Shown: positions 1 through 7,922 of the stretch, piece by piece | How positions within the stretch are numbered: position 1 is the first letter of the stretch | Layout of the letters: every line of letters begins with the position of its first letter | Assembly: GCA_934141575.1 (NCBI GenBank) | Contig: CAKPCJ010000022.1 | Coordinates: 1-18,471, forward strand | DNA: 18,471 bases | From: an uncultured Bacilli bacterium | GTDB taxonomy: Bacteria; Bacillota_I; Bacilli_A; RF39; UBA660 | Direction of reading: 5' to 3' | Notes under the pieces: model-generated | Databases searched by the model: none | Told to the model about the DNA's origin: nothing | What the model saw: only the letters and a program-made list of their open reading frames with translations | Program-made: the position numbers and the translations under genes

Positions 1-519
1 GTAATAGAAGCAAGTGATAGTAATACAGAAACAGTAACATTATTTGCAGATCAAAATATAAAGAATGATGCATCAGGCTGGACAACAGTACAAAGTGAAT
101 ATGCAATAGCGTTTGATACTAGTAACTCAAATGTTTATGCTTCTTCTTCTTTGAAAACAATTGTAGATGATAATGTAAAAGAATATATAAGTAATAGTTT
201 AACTAATGCAGGTGGAACTGCAATAAAAAGTATAAGATTGATAACAACAGATGAAATTTGCAACATAATTAATAATGTAGACAGCAGCAATAATTGCGTT
301 TATCCATCTGATGGTTCTGAACTTATTTTGACAAAATTTGTTGGAAATATTTCTTGGATATATTCGACATATTATTGGTCAATGACTCCTCATGCAACTG
401 ATTCCAACATTGTATATGGCTCTAACGTTAATGGCTATTTTGGAAATATTTATGCAAATAACAATGCAATAGATGGAATTCGCCCAGTAATAGTAACTCT
501 TAAATCTAATATTAAATAA
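1..519 (+). CDS. C-terminal part of a surface or pilin-like protein (5' end outside window)
   Basis: The frame is open from base 1 to a TAA at 517-519, giving 172 codons, so the true start lies upstream. The visible part is Ser/Thr/Asn-rich, as in exported proteins. It has a Cys pair (in EICNI and NNCVYP) about 17 residues apart and ends in YYWSMTP followed by GIRPVIVTL. A W/Y-rich segment followed by 'G(I/V)RPV' near the C-terminus is typical of DUF6273-like/FGE-type C-terminal domains. In uncultured Bacillota these are often attached to surface proteins or prepilin-like N-termini. No cell-wall sorting signal or C-terminal membrane anchor follows, so anchoring, if any, must be N-terminal. 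It sits just upstream of the Tad operon but is separated from it by a terminator and a new promoter. A pilin or pilus-tip role is inference. The family assignment is by motif memory only. Confidence 0.6.
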   Translation, partial: VIEASDSNTETVTLFADQNIKNDASGWTTVQSEYAIAFDTSNSNVYASSSLKTIVDDNVKEYISNSLTNAGGTAIKSIRLITTDEICNIINNVDSSNNCVYPSDGSELILTKFVGNISWIYSTYYWSMTPHATDSNIVYGSNVNGYFGNIYANNNAIDGIRPVIVTLKSNIK

Positions 520-550
520 GACATACAACATCGCATGTCTTTTTATTTTA
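518..550 (+). terminator. Intrinsic terminator after the surface-protein gene
   Basis: A 7-bp stem, AAGACAT (518-524) with ATGTCTT (535-541), encloses a 10-nt loop and runs directly into TTTATTTTA. The left arm overlaps the TAA stop. It separates the surface-protein gene from the Tad operon promoter that follows. Confidence 0.7.
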
Positions 551-559
551 CAAAAATAA

Positions 560-588
560 TTGGTTTTTTTGCCATATTATGTTATAAT
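560..588 (+). promoter_or_regulatory. Sigma-A-type promoter of the Tad operon
   Basis: TTGGTT (560-565) and a perfect TATAAT (583-588) are separated by 17 nt. Transcription would start near 595. That makes the ATG at 594 unusable and supports a tadE start at 615, where AGGGG (602-606) provides a ribosome binding site. Confidence 0.7.
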
Positions 589-614
589 CATTTATGATAA
601 TAGGGGCTGATTCC

Positions 615-947
615 ATGAATAGTAAAGGGCAAACATTAGTAGAGTTTGTTATTATATTACCTGTTTTCCTAGTATTGTTATTTTACATAATAGACTTTGG
701 AAGAATAATATATGCAAAAAATAAACTCGAAAACAATTTAAATGAAGTTGTATTTTTAGTAGAAAATGAAAAAGATACAACAAAATTAGTTAATAGTATA
801 GGTGCATCATTAAACATTTCAAACTCTGAAGGATATATGACAATTTCCTTATCTCAAAAGATAAATTTAATAGCGCCCGGTTTAAATGCAGTACTTAGTG
901 ATCCGTATTATATAAACGTTAGTAGAGTAGTGTATGATAAAGAATAA
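615..947 (+). CDS. tadE: TadE-like minor pilin / pilus assembly protein
   Basis: 110 residues from ATG 615, chosen because AGGGG lies 8 nt upstream and the in-frame ATG at 594 falls at or before the predicted transcription start. The N-terminus has the TadE hallmark: a short polar leader, then GQTLVEF, a hydrophobic helix (about residues 8-28) and a DFGRIIYAKN segment that continues as an amphipathic helix. This is the class III pilin-like signal in which Glu follows the prepilin peptidase site. In Tad systems TadE is processed like a pilin and acts as a minor pseudopilin outside the membrane. It is short for the family, with a small C-terminal domain of about 60 residues. It is first in the operon and overlaps the next ORF by 14 nt. 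Confidence 0.85.
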   Translation: MNSKGQTLVEFVIILPVFLVLLFYIIDFGRIIYAKNKLENNLNEVVFLVENEKDTTKLVNSIGASLNISNSEGYMTISLSQKINLIAPGLNAVLSDPYYINVSRVVYDKE

Positions 948-1320
948 TAAGGGTCAGGTTTTAGTCCTTTTTGTATTAATGGTGCCACTTATAATCTTTA
1001 TAATAGCGTATTTTTTAGAAAATATGTTTATTTCAAATGAAAAACAAAAACTAGATAATATAAATCAAATGTTGTTAGAGTATTCATATGAAAATAAAGA
1101 AAATGTTGGGCTTTATGATGCAATTTTAAATTTGGCACTAAAAAATGATAAAGAAATAATTATTGAAAGTTTCGATATAAATACTGATTATATAGAAATA
1201 ACATTATCTAAAGATATGGACAGCATGTTTGGAAAAATTATAGGTATCAATAAATATGAGATTATATCAAAGTATAAAGCAACAATATCGGATGATAAAG
1301 TAATATACGAAAAGAAATAA
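934..1320 (+). CDS. TadG/TadE-like pseudopilin with a single N-terminal helix
   Basis: 128 residues. The N-terminus reads KNNKGQVLVLFVLMVPLI, then a hydrophobic helix to about residue 26. GQ followed by a hydrophobic helix with a Pro resembles the TadG/TadE 'G(Q/S)..V.F....P' signature, but the +5 Glu of true TadE is replaced by Leu (GQVLVLF). That fits the TadG-like N-terminal region better. The remaining ~100 residues are predicted extracytoplasmic, with no recognised domain; full TadG proteins are much longer and often carry a vWA domain, which is absent. The start overlaps the end of tadE by 14 nt, suggesting translational coupling, since I see only a weak ribosome binding site. The stop abuts the GGAG of the next gene. 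Confidence 0.65.
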   Translation: MIKNNKGQVLVLFVLMVPLIIFIIAYFLENMFISNEKQKLDNINQMLLEYSYENKENVGLYDAILNLALKNDKEIIIESFDINTDYIEITLSKDMDSMFGKIIGINKYEIISKYKATISDDKVIYEKK

Positions 1321-1330
1321 GGAGAAGCTT

Positions 1331-2110
1331 ATGAAAAAAGAAAAGGCAAAAATTATTTGTGTTACTTCTAACAAAGGCGGAGTAGGTAAAACATTTATAA
1401 CAACATCTCTAGCAGGAATATACCAAAAGTTAGGCAAAAAAGTTTTAATAATAGATTTGGACTTATTTTTTGGAGGAATAGCTGCAAGTTTAAATGTTGA
1501 TGTTAATAAAACTATCTATCATTTGGCTGATGATTTTAGTAACAATAGATACAAACACATAAATGATTATATATGCGTATATGATGAAAATATACATATC
1601 TTAAGTGCGTGCAAAGACCCTAGAAATGGTAATAAAATAGAAGCTAGATATATAGATTTAATTCTTCAACAAGTTTCTTTATTATACGATGTAGTTTTAG
1701 TAGATACATCGCATGATTTAGGAGAATGCAAACTATTGGTATTAGATAGATGCGATATGACACTTTTTGTAATTACAAATGATTTATTGGATCTTAAAAA
1801 TACAAAATCAGTTATGTCAATATTTAAAGATGCTGAGAATAAAGATTATAAAATATTATTAAATAATTCATTATGGCCTAATAAGAGTTATTACACCGAT
1901 TACGATATTAAATTTATAATAAAATCTCAAGTAGATTACACATTATCAAATTCTTTCTACATCAAAAACATAGACAAAGTAATTGCAAGAGGAAAAATTG
2001 CTATTACAGATAGTCCAAGGTTAGTATCAAAAAAAGAACTTAAGAAATTTACTAATATGGCAAAAGATTTGATAGGAGAAGGAAATAAAAAGAGTGAGGT
2101 TGGTAAATAA
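1331..2110 (+). CDS. tadZ: TadZ/CpaE-like MinD-family ATPase of the Tad pilus
   Basis: 259 residues with GGAG (1321-1324) 6 nt before the ATG. A ParA/MinD deviant Walker A, KGGVGKT, is at residues 15-21, followed by VLIIDLD (38-44) and a Walker B-like VVLVDTSH (121-128). TadZ/CpaE proteins are MinD-like ATPases that place the Tad apparatus in the cell, usually at a pole. The usual TadZ has an N-terminal receiver-like domain of about 130 residues. Here the Walker A begins 15 residues from the start, so that domain is missing, as in short Gram-positive versions. The stop codon overlaps the tadA start by 1 nt. A ParA/MinD protein unrelated to Tad is unlikely given its place directly before tadA. 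Confidence 0.85.
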   Translation: MKKEKAKIICVTSNKGGVGKTFITTSLAGIYQKLGKKVLIIDLDLFFGGIAASLNVDVNKTIYHLADDFSNNRYKHINDYICVYDENIHILSACKDPRNGNKIEARYIDLILQQVSLLYDVVLVDTSHDLGECKLLVLDRCDMTLFVITNDLLDLKNTKSVMSIFKDAENKDYKILLNNSLWPNKSYYTDYDIKFIIKSQVDYTLSNSFYIKNIDKVIARGKIAITDSPRLVSKKELKKFTNMAKDLIGEGNKKSEVGK

Positions 2111-3438
2111 TGGCTAAAAAGAGCTTAGTTGAATATTTTGAATATAAACAAAAAGATTTTGATAACAAAGAATTAAAAGACTATGATGTATTTAAAAACA
2201 AACGTTTACTTGACGAATTAAGAAGTAAAATAATTCAAAATATAATTGATAATAAAGTTCCAACAGATAGATCATTAAGCAAATATATAAATGACGAAAT
2301 AGATGCGAGTATTCAAGGATACGATTTAAATGCCTTGGAAAGAAGACACATATTTAACTTAATAGAAAATGAAATACATGGTTATGGACCAATAACAGAA
2401 TTATTAGAAGATAAAAATGTTACTGAAATAATGGTAAATGGTATAGACCAGATATATATTGAAATAGATGGTAGAATAATTAAAGATGAATCAGTGTCCT
2501 TTATAAATGAGGATCACATAATAAGAACAATCCAAAGAATGGTACAGCCATATGGTAGAACAATTGATACATCCAGTCCTATGGTTGATGCAAGGCTTAA
2601 AGATGGTTCAAGACTAAACGCAGTTATTCCACCACTTTCACTTAAAGGGCCTGTTCTTACTATAAGAAAGTTTAAGGAAAACATTGATGACATCGAAGAC
2701 TTAATACGTATGGGTACTTTAACCCCATATATGGCTAGATTTTTGGAAGCTGCAGTAAAAGCAAGATTAAACATATTAGTATGTGGAGGTACAGGTGCAG
2801 GTAAAACATCTTTATTAAATGTAATGTCTTCATTTATAGATCACGGAGAACGTATTATTACGATTGAGGATGCTGCAGAATTAAAACTTAAGCAGGAACA
2901 TGTTATTTCTCTTGAAACTAGAACAGTAAATTATGAAGGTGAAGGAGAAGTAACAATAAGAGACTTAGTTATAAATTCGCTTCGTATGCGACCTGATAGA
3001 ATAATAGTTGGAGAAGTTCGTGGAAAAGAAGCTTTTGATATGCTTCAAGCAATGAATACAGGTCATGAGGGTAGTATGACAACAATGCACGCCAACAATG
3101 CAGAAGATGCTCTTGATAGACTTGAAACGATGATATTAATGGCTGGAATAGAAATTCCTGTAAAAGCTATCAGAGGTTATATTGAACATGCTATTGACAT
3201 AATTGTAAATATTTCTAGATTATCTGATGGTAAACGTAAGGTTACTGGAATATCAGAAGTTGCCGGAATAAAGGATGATAAAATAATATTAAAAGATATA
3301 TTTGCATTTATACAAAATGGTGTTACTAAAAATAGAGAAGTAATAGGAGAGTTTGTTCTTTATAAACACACTCCAGCAGTATATCAAAAAATAGTAGATA
3401 GAGGAATAACAAGTATAGATGATATTTTTAATAATTAG
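2110..3438 (+). CDS. tadA: TadA/CpaF-family secretion ATPase
   Basis: 442 residues, full length for CpaF/TadA. An N-terminal helical region (1-90) is followed by the NTD2 signature MVNGIDQIYIE (108-118). Walker A is GGTGAGKT (226-233), the Asp box TIEDAAEL (251-258), Walker B-like RIIVGEVRG (297-305) and the His box GHEGSMTTMHAN (318-329). These are the complete motifs of a GspE/VirB11-superfamily hexameric ATPase that powers pilus assembly and, in Tad systems, can also power retraction. It is cytoplasmic and docks on the TadB/TadC platform encoded next. ATG 2110 overlaps the tadZ stop by 1 nt, a classical coupled junction. Confidence 0.95.
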   Translation: MAKKSLVEYFEYKQKDFDNKELKDYDVFKNKRLLDELRSKIIQNIIDNKVPTDRSLSKYINDEIDASIQGYDLNALERRHIFNLIENEIHGYGPITELLEDKNVTEIMVNGIDQIYIEIDGRIIKDESVSFINEDHIIRTIQRMVQPYGRTIDTSSPMVDARLKDGSRLNAVIPPLSLKGPVLTIRKFKENIDDIEDLIRMGTLTPYMARFLEAAVKARLNILVCGGTGAGKTSLLNVMSSFIDHGERIITIEDAAELKLKQEHVISLETRTVNYEGEGEVTIRDLVINSLRMRPDRIIVGEVRGKEAFDMLQAMNTGHEGSMTTMHANNAEDALDRLETMILMAGIEIPVKAIRGYIEHAIDIIVNISRLSDGKRKVTGISEVAGIKDDKIILKDIFAFIQNGVTKNREVIGEFVLYKHTPAVYQKIVDRGITSIDDIFNN

Positions 3439-3449
3439 GAGGTAAAATT

Positions 3450-4454
3450 ATGAATAGTGAATATATAATTACAATAGTTCAGTATTTACTTATATTTACA
3501 GTTACTATTTTCCTAATTATATTATTAAAACTAAACAATTCTGCTAAAAAAGAAAAAAGAATAGCAAAATATTCATTAGAACCATTAGTAGAAGATAATG
3601 AATCTGTGTATGGAAAAGTAAATAGTCATGTTAAAAAATTAACAAAATCCATTAGTAAGTTACTTCTAAAATCAGAGTTTATAAAAAAATATGCTAAAAG
3701 ATATGATAAATATATAGATTATACAAAAGATAATGATATTAAACCAATTGATTTGATATCAAATAAAGTTTTATCTGCAGTGGCTAGTTTTATAATATTG
3801 TTTCTTTTTGAGTGTTTTAGAGGAAACCTTATTAGTTCTGGAGACTTATTTATAGCACTTGTTTTTGGTTTTTTTGCACCAAATATATTTTACTTTTACA
3901 GTAATAAGCAAAGAAAAAAGCAAATAGAAGAAGATCTTTTGAAAGCAGTAATAATAATAAATAATGCATTTAAATCGGGAAGAACAATTGTACAAGCTGT
4001 TGGAATAGTAAAAGATGAGTTAACAGGGCCAATAAGTGATGAATTTACAAAAATATATTTTGATTTAAGTTATGGTCTTAGCGTAGAAGTAGTATTTGGA
4101 AGATTTGCAAAGAGAATAGATTCACCACAAGCAAGCTACATAGCGTCTTCACTAACTATTTTGAATAAAACAGGTGGAAATATAGTTAAAGTTTTTAATT
4201 CAATAGAAAAATATTTCTTTAATCAGCAAAAACTAAAAGCCGAATTAAAAAGTTTAACATCAGCAGCAAAAGCCATGTTTAAAATACTACTATTTATTCC
4301 TGTTATATTATGCATGTTAATATTTATAGTAAATCCAGAGTACTTTTATCCATTATTTACATCTAGTTTAGGACTTGTTGTATTATTTATGATAATAGCT
4401 ATATATATAATTTACATAATAGTAATTAAAAAAGTTATGAGTGTTAGGATGTGA
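3450..4454 (+). CDS. tadB: TadB-like inner-membrane platform protein
   Basis: 334 residues with a perfect AGGAGG (3437-3442) overlapping the tadA stop. Predicted membrane helices are near residues 5-27, 106-122, 131-150, 278-294 and 303-326. A cytoplasmic GspF/T2SSF-type helical bundle lies at about 155-277 (for example EEDLLKAVIIINNAFKSG and LTILNKTGGN). This topology and its position after tadA identify TadB, one of the two platform proteins that anchor the ATPase and guide pilin into the fibre. The gene ends in TGA followed immediately by TAA. It is the only intact gene in the window to end in TGA. Confidence 0.88.
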   Translation: MNSEYIITIVQYLLIFTVTIFLIILLKLNNSAKKEKRIAKYSLEPLVEDNESVYGKVNSHVKKLTKSISKLLLKSEFIKKYAKRYDKYIDYTKDNDIKPIDLISNKVLSAVASFIILFLFECFRGNLISSGDLFIALVFGFFAPNIFYFYSNKQRKKQIEEDLLKAVIIINNAFKSGRTIVQAVGIVKDELTGPISDEFTKIYFDLSYGLSVEVVFGRFAKRIDSPQASYIASSLTILNKTGGNIVKVFNSIEKYFFNQQKLKAELKSLTSAAKAMFKILLFIPVILCMLIFIVNPEYFYPLFTSSLGLVVLFMIIAIYIIYIIVIKKVMSVRM

Positions 4455-4458
4455 TAAT

Positions 4459-5166
4459 ATGGCTGTAAAAAAAACTAAAACAGAAGTTAAATTTTTTAGC
4501 GATAATTTAATGAATAAGACAATAGAAAAAATGAATTTGTTAGGTTCAAATTACATTGGTGATCCAGTTAAATTTTTAACTATAAGAGTTATGTTAACAG
4601 CAGTAGTATTTTTTGCGGTACTGATTATATCAGATATGGGATATATATATGCGCCTATTGCTGCAATAACATTTTACAATCTATATTATTATTTTTTATT
4701 GAATAGAAAAATAAAATTAAGAGCAAAAAAACTTGATTATGAAGCGTTAAATTTTTTTGAAATTTTAACTCTAACTTTAGAATCTAGAAGAAATCTAATA
4801 GGTGCTATAGAAATAGCAGTAGAAAACATACATTCAGAACTTTCTGATGAATTTGCTAAAACCTTATATGAAATCAAGTTTGGTAAATCATTAAATGAAG
4901 CGTTAGAAGATATGAAAAAGAGAATACCTTCAGAAACAGTAAATAATATAATACTAAATATTTCGCAATCCAACATTTTTGGTAATAGTGTAGTTGAAAC
5001 AATGTATAACCAAATAGATTTTTTAAACGACAAGAGAATAATGGAGACAAGAGAAGCAATGCAAAAAATACCTACTAAAATGAGCGTAGTGTCAGTTGTA
5101 TTTTACATTCCACTTATGTTATTGTTACTTTTAGGACCTCTTGCGATACAATATTTATTGAAATAA
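4459..5166 (+). CDS. tadC: TadC-like inner-membrane platform protein
   Basis: 235 residues from ATG 4459, chosen because AGGA (4446-4449) sits 9 nt upstream. The alternative GTG at 4441 would overlap tadB and has no site. Three membrane helices are predicted (about 43-58, 60-81 and 207-232), with a GspF-like cytoplasmic domain at about 97-200. That domain starts with LDYEALNFFEILTLTLES, the equivalent of the usual 'LP..L..LA..L..G'. It is the partner of TadB. The gene starts 4 nt after the tadB stop and closes the recognisable Tad block. No prepilin peptidase follows. Confidence 0.85.
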   Translation: MAVKKTKTEVKFFSDNLMNKTIEKMNLLGSNYIGDPVKFLTIRVMLTAVVFFAVLIISDMGYIYAPIAAITFYNLYYYFLLNRKIKLRAKKLDYEALNFFEILTLTLESRRNLIGAIEIAVENIHSELSDEFAKTLYEIKFGKSLNEALEDMKKRIPSETVNNIILNISQSNIFGNSVVETMYNQIDFLNDKRIMETREAMQKIPTKMSVVSVVFYIPLMLLLLLGPLAIQYLLK

Positions 5167-5202
5167 TAAGATAATTATGATAATATATTAGCGAATAATA
5201 TA
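5158..5202 (+). promoter_or_regulatory. Possible weak promoter and inverted repeat upstream of yebC
   Basis: TTGAAA (5158-5163) is followed at 17 nt by TAATAT (5181-5186), a 4/6 match to the -10 box. A perfect 7-bp inverted repeat, TATATTA (5184-5190) and TAATATA (5196-5202), lies just downstream with loop GCGAA. No U-run follows, so it is not a terminator. The region is AT-rich enough for such matches to arise by chance. yebC may instead be read from the Tad promoter. Confidence 0.3.
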
Positions 5203-5224
5203 AAAACAAGAAAGGGTGTGTATT

Positions 5225-5944
5225 ATGTCAGGGCACAGTAAATGGTCAACGATTAAAAGAAAAAAAGGTGCAATCGATGCAGAAAGAAGTAAAATATTTC
5301 AAAAATTAGCAAAAGAACTTTTCGTAGCAGCAAAGTCAGGTGATCCTGATCCTAATAACAATCCTAGTTTGAGAATGGTTATTGATAAAGCAAAAAGCGC
5401 TAATATGCCGAATTCAAATATAGAAAGAGCTATTGAAAAAGCTAAGGGTTCAAAAGATGGGGAATCTTATGAAGCAGTAAGATATGAAGGTTACGGTCCA
5501 TTTGGCGTAGCTGTAATGGTAGATTGTTTAACAGATAATCGTAATAGAACAGCACCTATGGTTCGTAGTGCTTTTACTAAGAAAAACGGTAATCTTGGTA
5601 CAGATGGTAGTGTAAGCTATATGTTTGAAAGGAAAGGTTTATTAGTAATAGATAATTCTTTAGATGAAGATAAAGTCATGGAAGCTGCATTAGAAAGTGG
5701 GGCATTAGATTTTAAAGTAAATGATGACTCTTACGAAATTATAACAAACAGTAATTCATTCTTTGATGTAAAAAAAGCAATCGAAGATTTAGGTGTTACT
5801 GAGTTTATTGCATCAGAGGTTACATTCCTACCTAACAATACAGTTTCATTAGATGAAGAACAAACTGAAAAGGTTATGAACTTAATTGAAGCCTTAGAAG
5901 ATATAGACGATGTTCAAGAAGTATACCATAATTTAGATATATAA
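5225..5944 (+). CDS. yebC: YebC/TACO1-family translation factor
   Basis: 239 residues from ATG 5225, which gives the invariant family start MSGHSKWSTIKRKK with AAAGGG (5211-5216) 8 nt upstream. The GTG at 5216 would add three residues that the family lacks. Motifs include IFQKLAKEL, NPSLRMVIDKAK, MPNSNIERAIEKA, YEGYGP and the central NRNRTAP..R..F.K..G.LG..GSV, ending with an acidic EEQTEKVMNLIEALEDIDDVQ. Length and motif order are canonical. The family was long annotated as transcriptional regulators (PmpR). Newer work assigns YebC/TACO1 to relieving ribosome stalling at proline-rich stretches. It follows tadC by 58 nt and lies 16 nt before the next gene. Confidence 0.95.
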   Translation: MSGHSKWSTIKRKKGAIDAERSKIFQKLAKELFVAAKSGDPDPNNNPSLRMVIDKAKSANMPNSNIERAIEKAKGSKDGESYEAVRYEGYGPFGVAVMVDCLTDNRNRTAPMVRSAFTKKNGNLGTDGSVSYMFERKGLLVIDNSLDEDKVMEAALESGALDFKVNDDSYEIITNSNSFFDVKKAIEDLGVTEFIASEVTFLPNNTVSLDEEQTEKVMNLIEALEDIDDVQEVYHNLDI

Positions 5945-5960
5945 TAAGTAGGTGATTTTT

Positions 5961-7847
5961 ATGACCGGACAAAAAGGAAGCCTTTTAGATAAAATAAAAG
6001 CTTTTTTTATTAGAAGGAGAAAAAATAAACTAAAGAAAAAAGAACAAGAAAGAAAAGAACTTGAAGAAGTTTTAAAGAGTATTAGTGAAAAAGTAATTCC
6101 ATTAGGTACGCCAGTTAACGTTGGCATCGCCATTGATAAAATTAACTTGAATAAAATATCATTAAGAACCAACAAAAATGTAGTTACGATGGTGAAACCA
6201 CGTATTTTAGAGCAACAAGAAGTAGAGAAAGCAAAAGAAGAAAATTTGACAAATCAAGAGATTGCAGAAGAAACTATAGCAACAATGAGTGCTGCTGACC
6301 TTTTACAATTAAGGAAAAGAATTGTAGAAAATTCTAAAACTGTGGTTGGAGTAGCAGCGCCTGTTGTTCAAAAACAAGTACAACCAGAAAATAAAATAAA
6401 ATTGCCTCAGGTAGAAGAAAATTTTGCCTATAGCTTAGAAACAAATAAAAAACAAGAAGAAAATGAACAACAACATTTAAAAAACTTATCTAAGAATATT
6501 GCTAAAGCAAAAACTGACATTGAGCCTAATAAAATTGAAAAAAATATTATATTAGAACCTATAAAAGCTAACACTTCTTCTGATAAAAATAAGGAAAAAA
6601 TAGAAATCAAAAAACAAGTTGAACTAGAGAAAAGTGATACAAAAGAAAAGCAGCAACCAAAGAAAACTACTAAAGGAATGTTAGTTAAAAAAGTAAAATT
6701 ATCCAATATAAGAATAATAAATTTAAATAATAACACAATAAAACCAAAAACAGGAAATATTAAATTAAGACAAGTCTCTGAACAAAAAATAATGCAGCAA
6801 GAAAAAGAAGTCTCTTTAATTTTGATGAGAATGATAGATAGAAACCTTTATGAATTAGCATATTTTAAAGAAGAGCTAACTGATTTAACTGATAAAACAA
6901 AAAAGGCTAAAACAAAAGAAGAAATAGAAGAAATAGAAAAAAGATTTCTTATGTTAAAAGAGCGTTTGGAATTAGTATATAATGAATTCCTGGATTTAAA
7001 GCAAAAAGCTTCCTCTGCTGAAATACCAAATGAGTACAATGAGAGCTTATCAGAACTTTTGAATAAATATAAATTAGATATAAAATCAGATGAAAATATA
7101 GAACAACTCTTAAAGAAAATGGATACTAAATTTAAGGAAAATTTGAATATAATGGAAAGTATTGTTTGCCTTGAAGAGAGCAAGGAAATACTTGGTGATG
7201 AAATATATACTAAAAAAGAAGATATAAGAGTAAGAAATGAAGAATTAGAACGAAATAATGAAACCCTAGAAAAAATAGATTTTATAAAAAACGAGCTTGA
7301 TCGGACACTTGAGAGCAATAAAGAAGCAATACATAGCGTAATAGAACATGTAAATTCTATAAGGCCAGAAGAAAGAGTGAGGTACCAATTCAATGTAGCT
7401 GAAAACTTAATGAGAACAGCTCTTAACTTCGGTGCATCTTTCGCCTTACTTAATCCAAATAATGGTAGGTTGTCAAATGCATATGGTGCTGTTACAATGC
7501 TAAATGCAATAAGATCAATAGGGAGAATATTTGAACCAGAACGACAAGTATATTATGTTTCATCAAATGATTTTGAAAATGAAATATTAGAGCATCTTAA
7601 CGATTTTACATATATAAATAGAAATCTAGACCTAAGTATAGAAGAAATAGAAAAACTTAAAGATGATTTTGATGATAAATATATCCAATACATTGATGAT
7701 ATACCGGAAATCAGTGAATCATATAGACAAATAAATGATTTGCAAGATCAATTAAAAGATATAAAAGTAGAAATGCGTCTACAAGAAGCAGTGCTTGAAA
7801 GACAAATTGTTAAAAATAATCAAATAGTAAAATCTATTGAAGGATAA
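5961..7847 (+). CDS. Large coiled-coil cytoplasmic protein of unknown function
   Basis: 628 residues from ATG 5961, with AGGTG (5950-5954) 6 nt upstream. The in-frame GTG at 5952 overlaps that site and is less likely. I do not recognise the family. Visible parts: a basic amphipathic N-terminus (SLLDKIKAFFIRRRKNKLKKK, split at about residue 20); a short conserved-looking segment IPLGTPVNVGIAIDKINLN (46-64); a Lys/Glu/Gln-rich, probably disordered linker (about 85-240); a coiled-coil half (about 275-470); a small, more hydrophobic Gly/Ala/Asn segment (about 485-525, with RTALNFGASFALLNPNNGRL); and a second coiled coil to the end. There is no signal peptide or membrane helix. The basic N-terminal helix could touch the membrane. 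It is co-directional with yebC (16-nt gap) and ends at a strong terminator, so it is last in the Tad-yebC block. A scaffold role is only a guess. Confidence 0.75.
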   Translation: MTGQKGSLLDKIKAFFIRRRKNKLKKKEQERKELEEVLKSISEKVIPLGTPVNVGIAIDKINLNKISLRTNKNVVTMVKPRILEQQEVEKAKEENLTNQEIAEETIATMSAADLLQLRKRIVENSKTVVGVAAPVVQKQVQPENKIKLPQVEENFAYSLETNKKQEENEQQHLKNLSKNIAKAKTDIEPNKIEKNIILEPIKANTSSDKNKEKIEIKKQVELEKSDTKEKQQPKKTTKGMLVKKVKLSNIRIINLNNNTIKPKTGNIKLRQVSEQKIMQQEKEVSLILMRMIDRNLYELAYFKEELTDLTDKTKKAKTKEEIEEIEKRFLMLKERLELVYNEFLDLKQKASSAEIPNEYNESLSELLNKYKLDIKSDENIEQLLKKMDTKFKENLNIMESIVCLEESKEILGDEIYTKKEDIRVRNEELERNNETLEKIDFIKNELDRTLESNKEAIHSVIEHVNSIRPEERVRYQFNVAENLMRTALNFGASFALLNPNNGRLSNAYGAVTMLNAIRSIGRIFEPERQVYYVSSNDFENEILEHLNDFTYINRNLDLSIEEIEKLKDDFDDKYIQYIDDIPEISESYRQINDLQDQLKDIKVEMRLQEAVLERQIVKNNQIVKSIEG

Positions 7848-7873
7848 AGCAAGTTTACAAAACTTGTTTTTTT
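7847..7873 (+). terminator. Intrinsic terminator closing the Tad-yebC block
   Basis: A 7-bp perfect stem, CAAGTTT (7850-7856) with AAACTTG (7860-7866), has a 3-nt loop and runs into TTTTTTT. It can extend by A-U and G-U pairs on the outside. It lies directly after the TAA of the coiled-coil gene. Confidence 0.85.
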
Positions 7874-7894
7874 ATATCTAATTGATGATATTTT

Positions 7895-7903
7895 TGATAT
7901 AAT
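7895..7903 (+). promoter_or_regulatory. Extended -10 promoter of the radical SAM-dxr operon
   Basis: TGATATAAT (7895-7903) is a perfect TG-N-TATAAT extended -10 element. No good -35 box is at the right distance; TTGATG at 7882 is only 10 nt away. Transcription would start near 7910, leaving a very short leader that begins at the ribosome binding site AGAGG (7909-7913). Confidence 0.55.
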
Positions 7904-7922
7904 TGACTAGAGGTAAAAGTAA

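Noticed and set aside
6848..7393. Long minus-strand ORF of 181 codons within the coiled-coil gene
   Set aside because: It is the reverse image of Glu/Lys-rich codons (giving Ser/Phe/Leu-rich text), with no ribosome site or family signal. It is a shadow of the real gene on the other strand.
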